A stretch of DNA of 64,000 nucleotides from Paragonimus skrjabini miyazakii (GCA_014338405.1 JTDE01000693.1:89322-153321); one strand, 5' to 3'. Positions 48,085 to 60,164 are shown, numbered from the stretch's first letter. The notes: generated by a model from the letters alone, not told the origin. Translations and numbers: made by a program.

Positions 48085-49400
48085 CATCATCATCATCATA
48101 ACAGCCATGAGCCTGACCAAAAGGTACTGTGGCTCGGGCCGCCGTTCACCTCAACAGTTACATAGAATATCCTAGAAGAAAAAGTTACTGAGGAGGCTGA
48201 GAATTAATGAGAGAAGGCTAACAGGAAGAATTAGAAATGGTATGGACACAGGTCCGCCATTGACTGCGACACTTAGCCATCTCGGATAGCGTCTCTAACC
48301 AGCGGTTTGAGTGATCACGAGGACCCCATCCAGGCAGGCGACACCTACCCACTTTGCTCAATGGAGCAGTCAAGGTCTTCATATTTTGTGACCACGTTGT
48401 TGCTTGACCACCACGCGGTTTTACCCAACTGCTGGTGGCCTCAGCGTATAATGCCCGGTACGGTAAACGATTAGGTGACATACGGAGTACGTGACCTAAC
48501 CATCGCAAGCTGTGTACCGTGATTAATTGATCAATTGATCGCGCATCCCGAGCGTTCCGGAATACGCGCCGGCGAACTGCCACATTGCTCACGCGATCAG
48601 TCCACTTAATATGGACCAATTCGCGAAGACAACGATGGTCAAACACAGCAAGCCTGTTGAGGTCTTCCTTGTGAACAGGCCACGTTTCCGAACCATAAAG
48701 CAAAATGGAACGCACACAGGCATTATACACCCTTCCTTTCAGCGACAACCGGACGTCTTTTCGACGCCACAGATGACGCAGTTTGGCAAAGGCAACTCGT
48801 GCCTTTGCGATCCTCGCTGATATCTCATCAGCAATATTACAGGCTGACGAGATAGTGCTACCCAAGTATGTGAAACTGTCCACAGTCTCAAGCGGATTAC
48901 CTGCAATGAAGAAAATAGGAGTCGAAGTGCCCCAGTCTTGGAGCAAAATTTTGCACTTTGAAGGTGCAAAGCGCATTCCATACAAACCAGCTCGGTCGCT
49001 CAACCTGTCCAGCATGGTCTGCATGTTTTCGGCAGAGGGGCTAAGTAAGACAATGTCGTCCGCGTACTCCAGATCGGTCAATCTAGCGCCAGGAAGAAGC
49101 TCAACACCAAGCTCATTGTATTTTCGAAGCGCACCCTCCAGAATGTCGTCCATGACAAAATTGAACAGGAAGGGGGAAATCGGACACCCTTGACGAACAC
49201 CACTAGAGGTGATAAACGCCCGAGAACATCACATGATTTTCGTCTTCTCATTGCCTTATTCAAGTTCATAAAGGGAACAACTTGCTTTGAAAAATATCCT
49301 ACGAAAAATGATGCGCAGTAGTCAAGTCTGAATTCCTGAATGACCCAAGTAAATACAAACGTACCACAGAATGATAAAACAAATGAATGTAACACAAAGA
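48085..49400 (-). mobile_element. RTE-like LINE, 3' half with (ATG)n tail
   Basis: The minus strand reads, from about 49330, a diverged fingers region, GRLSP, then after a frameshift near 49210 SSGVRQGCPISPFLFNFVMD. It continues in an open frame of 311 codons (49153-48218). The catalytic box is EYADDIVLLSPS at about 49070-49035. Thumb and C-terminal signatures follow: YLGSTISSA, LWRRKDVRLSLKGRVYNACV, LLYGSETW, FDHRCLRELVHIKW, RLPGWGPRDHSNRWLETL. The stop is at 48218. The 3' UTR is about 120 bp and ends in ATGATGATGATGA at about 48087-48100, a simple-repeat tail typical of RTE elements. The endonuclease and 5' end are missing. The reverse transcriptase C-terminal half is almost intact, so this is one of the youngest insertions in the window. 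Confidence 0.9.
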
Positions 49401-50055
49401 TTGCAGAGTTCAGGCAAACTACGATGATCTAGGGACTGGACATACAGAGATTATTCACAAGAATTCAAGATGCCCCAACTTATCAGTGACCGAGAAACAC
49501 GTATGCAATTGAGTTGCATTTAGATTGCTTGAGCGAGCTCGGAGTTGCGACGATATTCATAGTACGACGGAGTTAACGAAGTGGGTGAAAAATCCGTGTA
49601 GTATCGTCAAGTGACTGATCAGACGCAGAGAAGAGTAGAGTGGTGTGCACAAATTTTTTATTGTGGTACAAGGTCACTTTTAATGAATTTGAACAAAATG
49701 CGAAAAATGATGCAAAAATATTATTGTACAAAAGCCAAATATTGTTAGTTATTAAGAATAAGAAACGCTCTACGGATTCATGCACGCCATTATCTGAAAC
49801 TGATTGCCATATTGGCTAATTTTATCGACAAACCTTCAACCGGACAGCAACATCAATCCACTTGCTTCGACGAGGCTGTCGAAGTTCCGTTACTTTCAGA
49901 TTCTGATTGATCCCCTGATTATCAGTAATGTCATGGATTCAATGAGTTCTGTTCAAATATGATCTGAAATAGTTATTTAACGGTTACTCAGTGGAATCCA
50001 GCTGTCGTTTGGTTGCTTCACGTTGTCACACGAATGTCTGTTTCTGACCAACGGT
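49401..50055. other. Unassigned sequence
   Basis: No gene or repeat recognised. Short AT-rich ORFs only. Confidence 0.5.
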
Positions 50056-50135
50056 AGACTGTGCTTGTTCAGTGGTAATGACACCAACGACAAACGACAG
50101 GAATGTAGGTTCGAATCCTGACTGCCGTGATGGTT
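50056..50135 (+). repeat. tRNA-like SINE head
   Basis: It has an A box-like CTTGTTCAGTGG (50064-50075) and a perfect B box GGTTCGAATCC (50108-50118), 32 nt apart as in tRNAs. The T stem is weak and the acceptor stem does not pair well. It is therefore a degraded tRNA-derived SINE head rather than a tRNA gene. Its sequence differs from the 13.8-14.2 kb units and from the 46.7/63.8 kb SINE family. Confidence 0.55.
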
Positions 50136-50576
50136 TTTGTATAGGTTTGAGCAGTCTGGCAGTACACAGCCTACGTGCTACCTTGTGTGGTATACAGCAG
50201 CCAAAATTGTATGGTATAACGCAATTTTCCTAATCCTAGTTCGAACAAAGAGTCTAAAACTTTCGTTGTCTAAGACGCTGATACGTCTGTCGCTAAGATA
50301 CCGATATTCTTCTAGTTCAGTTTTTCACCCAGCTTAATGTGATTACAACTAACCGCAAAACAGTGGCTCAGCAACCCGTCGTAATAATAGTTACGCGTGA
50401 TTGAACTTGAAGCATCGTGTGAACAAAGAAGTGATATTTTAAGATCTGTGTCTGATTCCGATAGCTTCGGCAGTATATAATGTTCTCATTCGCTCGGCCT
50501 TTGGTTAGTTACTAGGCCTGTGACCATTTGGAACTATTGATCAGTGTTCACCTGGTGTTCAATTTTAACCATGTGA

Positions 50577-51110
50577 GTGGGGAGTAGCACATTTTGTGGT
50601 GAATTGTCAGGCCGGAGGGGCGAGTATTCAAACACTCGGTGGAATGCCTCAACGTGGGGAGAGACACGTCCACAAAACCTCAACGATCGGATGGCAGAAA
50701 ACAGGGACAATCGGATGAGTCATTGTTCAGTCGGATCGGACCAACGGGTGAGACATGGCACGCAAAATAGAATGGACGACCAAATCGGAGGCTCGATTAT
50801 TCCAACACTTGGGGGAATATCTCGACACGGTCGTGGAGGGTAGTCAAAGCTCATAGTGGATAGATGGAGGACAACACGAGCGACCGGACGAGCTATCGCT
50901 CAACGGAATCGGACCAAAGCACGAAGATTGGCAGGCAGAGAACCCCCGGATAGAAGGCGCCGATCACCCACATAAACCACGCAGAAGTGCACACGACGCG
51001 TGAGCGGAAACCTCTGGGTGTTGTGGACTAGAATTCTGACTCATAAACGCGAGCACGTGAACTAGCGTGTTGGACAATAAAGACTGTGCTTTATTGGACG
51101 CCATTTGGCT
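50577..51110 (-). mobile_element. Penelope-like element 3' region, copy with two internal units
   Basis: On the minus strand this follows directly after the GIY-YIG frame (stop at 51131). It starts GCGTCCAATAAAGCACAGTC, then TTTATTGTCCAACACG. The sequence recurs at 56440-56945 and 36893-37200. Two internal units about 172 bp apart each carry a GTTGAGCGA or CTGAACAATGA-type block with TCC, and a GGAATA.TC block. It is not coding; the CCAATAAAG lies close to the boundary with the ORF. Confidence 0.8.
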
Positions 51111-51130
51111 ACAATTTGAGGGATCACGTT

Positions 51131-51862
51131 TCACCGCGAGCGGTGCTCCCTGATTCGTTCTAAAATTTGTTTCGTTGATCGACCAATATAACCTGCTCTC
51201 CAAAAACAAGCGAAAGGATAGTTATACACAAACGGAGTCTGATTCGATAGTCTATTTTCTTTATAAAAATGGAATATTTCAGATGTGATGAACTTGATAC
51301 GAAGCTTAACTGTGATGTGTGTCGTGTTGATTGCTTGGTTGAATCTATCTGTTAGCCATTGTGCGGTGTTGTCACCCATGAATGGCACTCAGATAAACAC
51401 TGACTTCCTTCTTATATCCCGCGCTCCAGGCTTTCGTGTCGCCCTGATGATGTTGCTTGTAACAAGCCGTTCCGGGTAGCTGTTATCATGGGGTATGTTG
51501 TTTATAGAGTCAACCTGACTTTTAAGGGTATCTGCTGAACCAACAGAATGTGCTGTGTTAGTCACGCAACATATTAGATTACTCTTTTGTTTTTCAGGTA
51601 CAGTGCAGTAAATGTTAGTGATGACTTGCTCAGGTATTCTGTCAGTGAATCCTGCACTGAATAGTGCCGGTGTAAATGAGCATCCAGGAAAGATATTTGG
51701 TTTTAGTCTCTTCCTCAAGCGTAAACTTAATTGACCCGTGGGTGTAACTGAACGTATCGAGTTCTGTCCTCCTAATATAACTGTACGGGCTAAAACGTGA
51801 AATATCAGAAACATGTGTTCGCCCACAAGAGCATACTTTTGTCGTGTCGATTGGCTGAACAA
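51131..51862 (-). pseudogene. Penelope-like element C-terminal ORF with GIY-YIG endonuclease
   Basis: One frame runs 244 codons, interrupted by a single in-frame stop at 51389-51391. Before the stop come linker-like segments (LSLRLRKRLKPN, PERLVTSNIIRATRKPGARD). After it come VPFMGDNTAQWLTDRFNQAI and then FVYNYPFACFWRAGYIGRST followed by KQILERIREH. The order 'V.LPF.GD..', then 'VY.F.C.C.A.YIGR(S/T)TR.L..R..EH', is the hallmark of the C-terminal part of Penelope-like retroelements: the linker followed by a GIY-YIG nuclease. Here GYIG and the downstream arginine (GRST) are present, while the usual CCHH-like cysteines are reduced to one. The reverse transcriptase core was not recognised upstream of about 51960. 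Confidence 0.85.
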
Positions 51863-51999
51863 CGCTTACGTTTCACTCGTTGTCTGCACGTTCTTGGTCG
51901 TGAGGCCAGCGGTGTTATACACGAAACATTCCGTATCCCCACGCTCCCGGTCGAATAATCGACGTCTCAGGTCACCATATAAAGCATCATCAAGGAGAA

Positions 52000-52890
52000 G
52001 TGTGGATGCTGAGCATCCTGCATTTGCAGAACTGAGCACAACCATGAGACTAGCTGTGATGAAAATCTACTCGATTCACCGTCTATCCAAACCCCGACAC
52101 AACAAGAGTTCTAACAAGAGACCAATCCAAACGTCGCGTTGAAGACACTGCATCAGAATTGGACAACCCGTCTCAGTGTTATGCCTTCTGTTATTCGCTT
52201 ATTTCTTTGTTCCGTATTGCACCAATTAACGTTCAGTTTATGACTTAGTATGTGTCCATATGATCAGCCAATGAGTGACTATGGTTTCTTTAATACTGTT
52301 GTACATCCATAAATTCGGCTTCTTGTCTCACGAATATGAACTGCTTACTGCAACCAATACGAGGGTCTTCTGCTTATTACTTGCGTGGGAGGTTTCAATT
52401 CTAGTACGATTTCTAGGGTTATTCGAAGTCCCTAATTCCGTATATCACACCAGCGTTGCTGAACAGTTACTAAAGTTGGTTCAAAGAACCCTCATGCAAT
52501 CAGACAACTTGACTGCAAACACCCGGACAGAACCACCAAAAGTATCACCGACAAAACATTTCCGAATCTGAAACTAACAGCGTGATGTTCCCCCTAAAAT
52601 GCGAGCTCAAAATCTTGATACAATCACTTATCTGAAGTCGTCACTGAACATCGTCGTGGATATCCAGTCACTTCTGACGGTCTCCAATAGCGAAGAAACA
52701 GAACCTCGTGATCAAGCTAGAGCAGTAAGAGCATAGCACTCTACTACAAGAAAGAGCTTGCTCAAAAAACTGACTCGCCGCCATTCCACTAGGGGATGAC
52801 AGCCTCTAAGTACACCACAACACACCGACTCAGCCCTTCTCACTAGATGAATCACGTCGAATAGATTCATTTGCTATGCGTACTTTACGC
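52000..52890 (+). mobile_element. CR1-type LINE, 5' region / ORF1
   Basis: This precedes the CR1 endonuclease and is shared with a second copy at 60165-60600 on the opposite strand. Examples are GAAAATCTACTCGATTCACC, GGTTATTCGAAGTCCCTAAT in one and GGGCTATTCGAAGTCCCTAA in the other, and ACCAATCCAAACGTCGCGTT in both. A 98-codon frame (52275-52571) crosses it but shows no recognisable ORF1 domain. The presence of the same segment at two loci supports its being element sequence. Confidence 0.7.
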
Positions 52891-52904
52891 ACCAATGCTG
52901 CATC

Positions 52905-55330
52905 ACTCATTTAATAAAATGGACGAGTTTCGTGACCTCTGTTCCCGGTGAAACCCACTTATAGTAGGCATCACGGAAGCCTGGTGTAAAGAATAAATGT
53001 GGGATGGCGAATGTTCTACAACCAACACGACAGTGTTTCGCAGTGATAGGAAACTCGGACGTGATGTAGCTCCTTATTTGGGATTGCACCTAAACACCTC
53101 AAATACTCGTGATAGGGTGTCAATGAACTTCCCAAAATCAGTATGGCAAATAGCTAACGTCATTCCAAACCTCACTTGTTTGACTGATGGGATTTACAAA
53201 TCGCCCTCTGTATGCAGAGATGCCGACGCATAGAATACCATCTTTAGATTATACACAAACTTTGATACTGAGAGACTTTAATCACCCGGAGCCAGACTTC
53301 AAGAATCATTTAGTCAATACTGCAACGTCATTCTCTGCCAGGGATTTATTCGAGGCAGTAATGGATGTTGGACTACTTCAGCACGTTTAGGACCACATAT
53401 CTTGATTACATGCTTACCAACGAAGCTGATACGGCAGAGCCCCACTTGGTCATAGTCATCGTGGAATGATTGAACCCAACTATCTACATGGAACTAGACA
53501 ATATATTCCCCAAAATACGGGTCTAAAGACCTATCACAGGGTAAATTTCGTAGGGATAAAGACACAGCTTAGCATGGCCTGGCTTCTTCACTACACTTAG
53601 TTCAGGTGAGTGCTGGCAGTCGAAGGTTGAGGAAATCTCTGATGCTGTTAACAACTATGCTCCAGTAAAGCGTCTCCAGCCGACTAGAAAGCCTAGATAC
53701 CTACGGAGTAGAACCAAACCTTTGCTCACAATGAAATGTTAAAGCGGGAACAGGCACCAACTGAATTTGCGCTAGCTGAGTATGTAATGCGGAACATTCG
53801 TACGGCGGCTGCTGTAAGAAAAGGCCAATATCGCTATCAACACAGTCTTGCTGAAAAGCTGAGGGTGAATCCTGAGCTTTTCTACAGCGGAGTCGCAGCA
53901 GACACAAGGAGTAAGTTTGGCATTTCACAACCGGAAATCTCTGGCGGATTTGCCAATAAAGATGCAGAGGCGGTCGACATTCTCGACAAACAGTAAGTAA
54001 GTGTGCATCGGTGCAAATTATGAACGACTTTTAAGCATAAAGGTGGCAAATTGACTGAATTAACTCAAATTTCAGTGTCCTAAGTCAAATTAGAAAAACT
54101 ACTAACCCACAAACCACCAGATCCAGACTTGATATACATTTGTCATCTTGAGAAGCTGTGTTACGGAATTAGATGAACCGTATACAGCACTCTTCAATGG
54201 CTCTCTATCAACCGACCATTTATTGAAAGCCTGGAAACAATTCACAATCACGCTTATCTTCAAAGGCACGTGCAGAGACAACCCAACAAACTGTCGACCA
54301 GTAGCGCTTCTTTCAGTGGTCTCTAAAGTAATGGACAGCTTGTTAGATGATTCTCACCAGGCTAGGGTTGAATACCTCCAACTCCTCACCAAGGAGTGAT
54401 ATGGCTTTCCTAAGAGATAATCAGGTGTCACGAATCCACTGATTGCTGGTATCTTGATCGAAGGCTACAGACGCAGGATTGGCCATAAACGTGGTTTACA
54501 CTGACTTTTCCGAAATCTGTGATAGGATTCGTCATCCCCTTTTGCTGCGGAAACAAAGTAAATGTGACCTTAATGACCACTCAAGCATGTGGCCAGAGGA
54601 TTATCTGACTGAACGTAGGTTCAACCCCAAGGTGAATGGACAGCTGTCAAGGTGGCTCCCAGTCAACAGTGGCGTTCCTCAAGGATTAATCTTAGGAGTC
54701 ATGCTGCCCATTCTTTTCGTTCTTGAATTACTCAGCATAGTAAAATCGCCGATGTTGACCTACGTCGATGACACAAAGCTGTTGCGAGTTCTAGAGTACC
54801 GAGAAGGTGTAGTGATCGTACAGGACGATTTGAACTGCGTAACTCAGTGGTCCATGGACAATAATTTGCCATCAGAAGTGTACTGACTGCTACTTTGGTG
54901 ACAAAAAAGCTGACCATGTCAACATGTGAAAGAAAACTAATGACCATAGTGGCAGACAGTTCGTGTTTGTCTGCAAATTGTGCTGCCATGGCTAAAAAAG
55001 CACACATATCTCTCAAATTTCTAAGAAGTGCTTTCCACTTTGTTGGTCTTCACAATCCGCCCACACTTGGAGACGAACATACAAGCTTGTCATCCTTGTA
55101 TTAAGATTTGGCACTTATTGGAGAAGAATTATGCGGCTCAATAAGACCATCTACCTGGAAAGACTGGCAAAATTAGGTCCATTTTCGGTTAATTATAGAA
55201 AATCTCAGAAGATACCTAATTCTTACCTACAAAATACTCCACACCCCGGGGAAGCCACTGGCACATCTTCTTCCACTAAATAAGGATGAACCTTGTTGAA
55301 ATAAATGCAGCCAGCGGCTTTACTGAATAT
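52905..55330 (+). pseudogene. CR1-type LINE ORF2 (endonuclease and reverse transcriptase), decayed
   Basis: The frame shifts repeatedly, but the motif order is clear. The endonuclease has MDEFRDLC, NPLIVGITEAWC at about 52945, VFRSDRKLGRD at 53030, and RDFNHPEPDF at 53270-53300. The fingers and palm have NPTNCRPVALLSVVSKVMD at 54280-54340, GVPQGLILGV at 54670-54700, and the catalytic YVDDTKLL at 54761-54784. The C-terminal segment has LAKLGPFSVNYRKSQ across a frameshift at about 55165-55215. The SDRK, DFNHPE, NYRP-like and FVDDTK-like signatures match CR1/SR1-like LINEs of flatworms. Multiple stops make it inactive. The Penelope-like fragment ends immediately 5' of it, so the two lie head to head. 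Confidence 0.85.
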
Positions 55331-56439
55331 ACCCCAAATTAGTTCCATTCCCTTTTACTTTTTACTAATAAACTGTCCAACACAATTTTTCATTGACTAA
55401 CAGAGACTGGGAAGCATAAGCGAAGATCTTACCCTCTACCGTAACAACCAATAAATGGACCCTAATGAGTAATCGTTGACACACTGTTCCGACAGATGTC
55501 GGAAAAGGTCGGAAAATATCACTTTTTCACCATACTTGTTTCGGTCTGGAGGAAAGGAAATCCCAACGCTGTAAATACTGTCTTATACGATGCCCGCTTT
55601 TATTTCCGTGGACATGTCTAGCTGCTATACACAAATGCTTATGATCAATACTGTCGAACCAAATACCAATTTTGATGGTACAGGACTACCAATGATGGAC
55701 AGATATCGAACTTCCCGCGGCTGAAATATACCTGCAAGGGTTGGACAGCAAATCGGGTCGAAGAGATTGGCGCTTGGGACTTCTAGTCATTTGCAGTAGG
55801 AGTCAGCTAACAAGAAAGCTTGAAATCTGATGAAGAAGAGTCTGTCGCCACATATACAGATTTCAGGTAAGCGAATCTTTGTAGGTAGATGGATGGTTAA
55901 CATTATACAAAGAGACATCGTAAACATTTGTCAGGTTCGTGTGGAAGGCAGCGACCTCAAACCAACAGAATATTTATTTCACAGGAGGATCACGATCCTC
56001 ATGTTGTTGTTATAAAAACCATATAGCAACACTTTTCAGAAGAGAGGCTGTCTGACTAACCGACCTCCTACACACAGTACACAATCGATCTAGGTGATCA
56101 TTATTGCAATCACAATCAGCGAGGTTTATGCGTTCGAATCCTAATCGGAGACGCTGCGAACTCTACTTTCGACATCGTAGGACGACTCTTAACTCCATGA
56201 TATCTAAACTCGTCTCCGACATCAGTAAGCGGACGCTCGCCACGTCGCACCTATGGCATGGTTTTGGAAGAAGTTTAAAATGACTATCAGGTAGGACATG
56301 AATCTCTAGACTCGTCCGACTCACACAGACGCGTGGGCTTATCGGACGCAAAAAGCACTTAGAACAATGAACTAGGTGCTAGCAATGTCGATGACGAAAC
56401 CCAGTTTCATGACAAAGCTCTTGCAATAATGTAGCGAAA
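55331..56439. other. Unassigned sequence; isolated B box-like motif
   Basis: GCGTTCGAATCCTAA at about 56131-56145 resembles a pol III B box, but no A box at the right distance is convincing. Nothing else was recognised. Confidence 0.35.
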
Positions 56440-56945
56440 AAGCGTTCAATAAAGCACAAACTTTATTGTCCAACCCGTTAGTTACCATGCCACACGCGCG
56501 CTCGCGATTTTGAATCAGAATTCCAGGCCACAACACCCCCTGGTTTCCGCTCACACATCGTGCGCACTTCTACCCGGTTTATGTGTGTGATCAGCGCGTT
56601 CAACCCGGGGGTTTTCCGCTTGCCGATTTCGTTGAGCGACAGCTCGTCCGGTCGCTCGTGTTGTCCCGCGTCTATCCACCATGGGCTTTGGCCGTACTCC
56701 ACGACCAGTCGATATATTCCTCCGAGTGTGGGAATAATCGCGCCTCCAGTTTGGTCGTCCATCCTATTTTGCCTGACATGCCTCGCCCGTTGGTCCGATA
56801 CAGTCGAGCGGTGACTCATCCGGTCGCCCACGCCGTCCTCGCTGTGGGCTTTTGAACAAACCTCCCCGTGTGTTGAGGTATTCCGCCGAGAGTTGGAATA
56901 CTCGCACCTCCTGCCTGATCGTCCATCATAATAAAACAACAGATT
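56440..56945 (+). mobile_element. Penelope-like element 3' tail, copy with two internal units
   Basis: It begins GCGTTCAATAAAGCACAAAC, matching the segment just after the GIY-YIG stop of the element at 51131, so it is a 5'-truncated tail in plus orientation. The internal units start near GTTGAGCGACAGC (56631) and GTCGAGCGGTGAC (56803), 172 bp apart. Each ends with GGAATA.TCGC.CCTCC followed by GTCCATC.TA. It ends near AATAAAAC at about 56931-56938. CpG-rich. Several overlapping ORFs on both strands are by-products of its composition. Confidence 0.78.
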
Positions 56946-58784
56946 ATTCCATGGTCACCGCCGTCTTATAGTCTCTCTGTTCGCAAATCTCACTGTCATT
57001 TGTAAGCGACAATTCTCACTTCGTCAGCGAATTCCCTTCCAAGATAACGTTCTTCATACCAACAATCGATCAAACCACCAAGTTCTTTTTCAGTCTATAA
57101 CCGAGAATACACAGTAAAACCTGTTTCTGTGGCTGTAGGAGGGAGACTCGGCAAGATATATTTGGGCTCTGTTGCTCGGAAACTTACCAACAACATTTTA
57201 TGGTAATTTCCTCAATCCCGCTACAGCTTCAAACGGATATCTCTGGAACGTAACTGTTCAACGGAGAACAGAGGAAGTAGATGGATCACTAGTCTAGTTT
57301 GAATCGTGTTCAAACGATTTACTGCAAATCCTGGAAACGTTGCTCTAAAGATTACGGCGAAGTCGATTTGCATTCCAGAGTATTAGATATCGACCTACGC
57401 TCGGATCACAAACATAGAATCGGTCTAACCGGAATAACGATAAGGAAAAAGCAGAAGTTAAAGTGAACGCAGTTGATAAGAAACTAACCAAAGTAATACA
57501 TACAAACTACTTCGCGTTTTATCACAGAGTTGATGACAATGAGCACTACACGTCTTCGATTGGGTGTGGCCAAATAGAAACTCATCACACAGATTGAACA
57601 ACTTATATTGCAGCTTATATTGGTACAGTAGCTTATGCATTTACCAAAACTTCGCTTTAGTTGGTTACCTAGCTTATCTGGCATACAATTATCGCGAATG
57701 CGTGCACGACGGTGCTCAGGAAACCAAGTTTTAGGAGCTTACCGGGAGAAAGTTAGCAGGATAGATAACCGCCGAGAAGCGACCTCAGTCCAGAAGTTAG
57801 TAGGTTTAATGTTCCCTACGAAATTCTTCCAGTGTTTTTCTAACAAGCCCATGTTCACTCAAATCTGACACCGGGTTTAATGTGCTTGGACAGCCATTAA
57901 CATCAGTGTGTGAAAATGACGCAGTTGAAACGGTAATTCAGAATCATCGAACTTATGGCTCACTTAGTTGACAGATACAATTCAGGACAAAGATTGCTAT
58001 AGGTGACTTCCTTTAAGTCATTTAACAGTCAAATTTTCAGGAAACAGGCTTATTGAAAGATTTATTTACATTTCGAATAACCAATATACAATATTACATC
58101 CGGATCATCAGCAGTAGATGTTCACTGATTTATCATCTATGTTGACCAGTGGTTGTTCTCGAAAGACGACGACAATCGTTGTTTGACTATGTAATGCTCC
58201 TTTTTGGTAGGATTTACGTATGGTGACTGCCTACCGATTACCTGCCTTGCTGGACGACGCATACTTGAAATCGACCTACATAAGTTGAACTAATCAGCTG
58301 TCATAACTCCCATCGCCCGTGCGTATGACAGGATCGTTGGTATGATAATTTCGTGAGCTCAGTGTAGACGACATCTTGTGGTTATAAGAAGTAATATTTA
58401 ATCATTTCATTTGAAGGATCTCTATACCGGTAGTTAACAAACGGAAAGGTCTATCATTAACAAGACCGGGCTAGATATACGACTGTCTGGACTACTAACG
58501 AATCCCAGTAACCTTCGGAAAACTCCCAAACAATTGCAGTAAAATAGTGGACAATGTAGAATGTGGCCCGTTTCACCTAACTGGATAGCATAGTATATTC
58601 AGCCTGTAATATCGCGGACAGAGTAATCTTGATAATAGTGAATGAGTCTTATGTCGTCATAAAGATCTTGGGACCATTGTTGACGGTGTAGTGGAACTCT
58701 TAACCGTGGTAGCTTGGGTACTCACTAACAAATAACGATATATCAATGACAGTCAATCAAAAGGTTAAGCCAAATGGTTTGGAG
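56946..58784. other. Unassigned sequence
   Basis: No gene, RNA or repeat recognised. A 77-codon plus-strand frame at 57635-57868 has no recognisable motif. Confidence 0.5.
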
Positions 58785-58880
58785 CTTTATTGATAAATGG
58801 ACTGAGAATAACACAACGTTATGAGTAAGTTGTAATACTCTACGTTTCAACCACCTCGGGTGGATCTTTCTTGTTGGTAT
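58785..58880 (-). repeat. Retroelement 3' end-like repeat, copy 2
   Basis: It matches 40284-40370 on the same strand. On the minus strand it ends CATTTATCAATAAAGCTCC, supplying a poly(A) signal. The GC-richer sequence immediately beyond (58890-59250) may belong to the same unidentified element, read on the minus strand. Confidence 0.55.
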
Positions 58881-60164
58881 TGATGTACAAGCCTAATGCA
58901 GTGACGCTCGTTTGGACCGTGTCCTGCTCTGCTCAGTTGTCTTGTTCTCTGTTTCGACCCGGGTTCAACCGCGTCATGCGTTCCCGCGCATCGACCGCAC
59001 CGAATCACATGCAGCTGAAGCGTTCTAATTGGCTGAGTGTGCAGAAACTGACTGCGCCCGTGCTTGCGTTCGGGTGTGGCAGTGCTTTCGGGCCGATGAA
59101 TGAGTGGCAGCACATGTGTAGGTTTGCATGGGGAACGTCACTTAGACTAGACGGCTTGTCACGTGATGGGACGCGTAAGAGGGCGAGAAGAGGGTCATAG
59201 CGGTGATCGAATGGGTTGTGTGCGTTCTATCCGATTCTGATTAGTTGCATCGCCTAATCGAGGACGCAAAAAATTGTTGCGCTCATTCGCGCACACCATG
59301 TGAGTTGCTTATCTTCTGAAACTAAGCAGTGGCTCAAATAACTGGAATGCAGTCAACAAAAAATGTCAAGAATTCCCTGTGCTACCCAAGTATTAAGAAA
59401 AATTGGTAATATGCGCTGAGTAGTGAACCAAAAAGTAGTCAAACAGTAACGTGTTAACCAATCAGCGGACTTCAGCCACTACGTCGGATACGGCCGGTAA
59501 GTCCTGCGCCAGCCTGTTTGTGGGCCTTGTACTAAATAAAGCTGCATGTTAGAAACGTTGACCGGCATGGTACCTTACAGCAGGATTCTGTGCGGAATAT
59601 GCAAATACAAAAATGCTGTGGCAACCGCACGACCGAATACCAAAGTCAAAAGTTCAAGAAACAGCAGTGTTCCATACAATCTGGTACCCATTTCTTTCTG
59701 TTGATGGGTATTTTACACCCTACATATCACGCCGCACGCAGATAGGCTGAAACATACGGCACAAAAAACAATTACTGCGTCCGCACCTTGGTCTGCACAC
59801 ATGCACAGTGTCAACAATTATTATCTGGTAGCAGGTGCGTTTCGGACCACGTACGCTTCCCTTTCCGACCGTTCACGTTTGACACTGTCAGTCGCGTTAT
59901 CCCCCAACCACAGTCAAAAACTGTAGCAATTCCAAACGGTTTGTTACACAGAGTTCAATGTTGGGCGCGGAATTTACTTCACTTAGGATCCAATGGGCTT
60001 AAGATAGGGGCATCTGTCATGCGATCTTCCGCATTGAAAAAATAACTCGAGACAGTCCACGTTTCTTCAGGTTCACTGTCAGGTACGTTCTAATCTGAAC
60101 ATGTCAGTTAGAAAAAGAACTGTAGTGTGGCCACATCACAATAAATATCAACAACCCTGATCTG
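58881..60164. other. Unassigned; GC-richer island at 58890-59250
   Basis: The island is open in both orientations (88 and 109 codons) without recognisable domains. CTAAATAAAGCTGC at about 59531 resembles a poly(A) signal context. No gene is supported. Confidence 0.4.

Noticed and set aside
48611..49193. Plus-strand ORFs of 69 and 136 codons
   Set aside because: They are antisense shadows of the minus-strand RTE reverse transcriptase.
50137..50337. 66-codon plus ORF after the tRNA-like SINE head
   Set aside because: Starts inside SINE-like sequence, no motif, and no splice support.
56478..56939. 153-codon minus-strand ORF and two plus-strand ORFs
   Set aside because: They lie in the GC-rich Penelope tail; the other copies do not keep the frames open.
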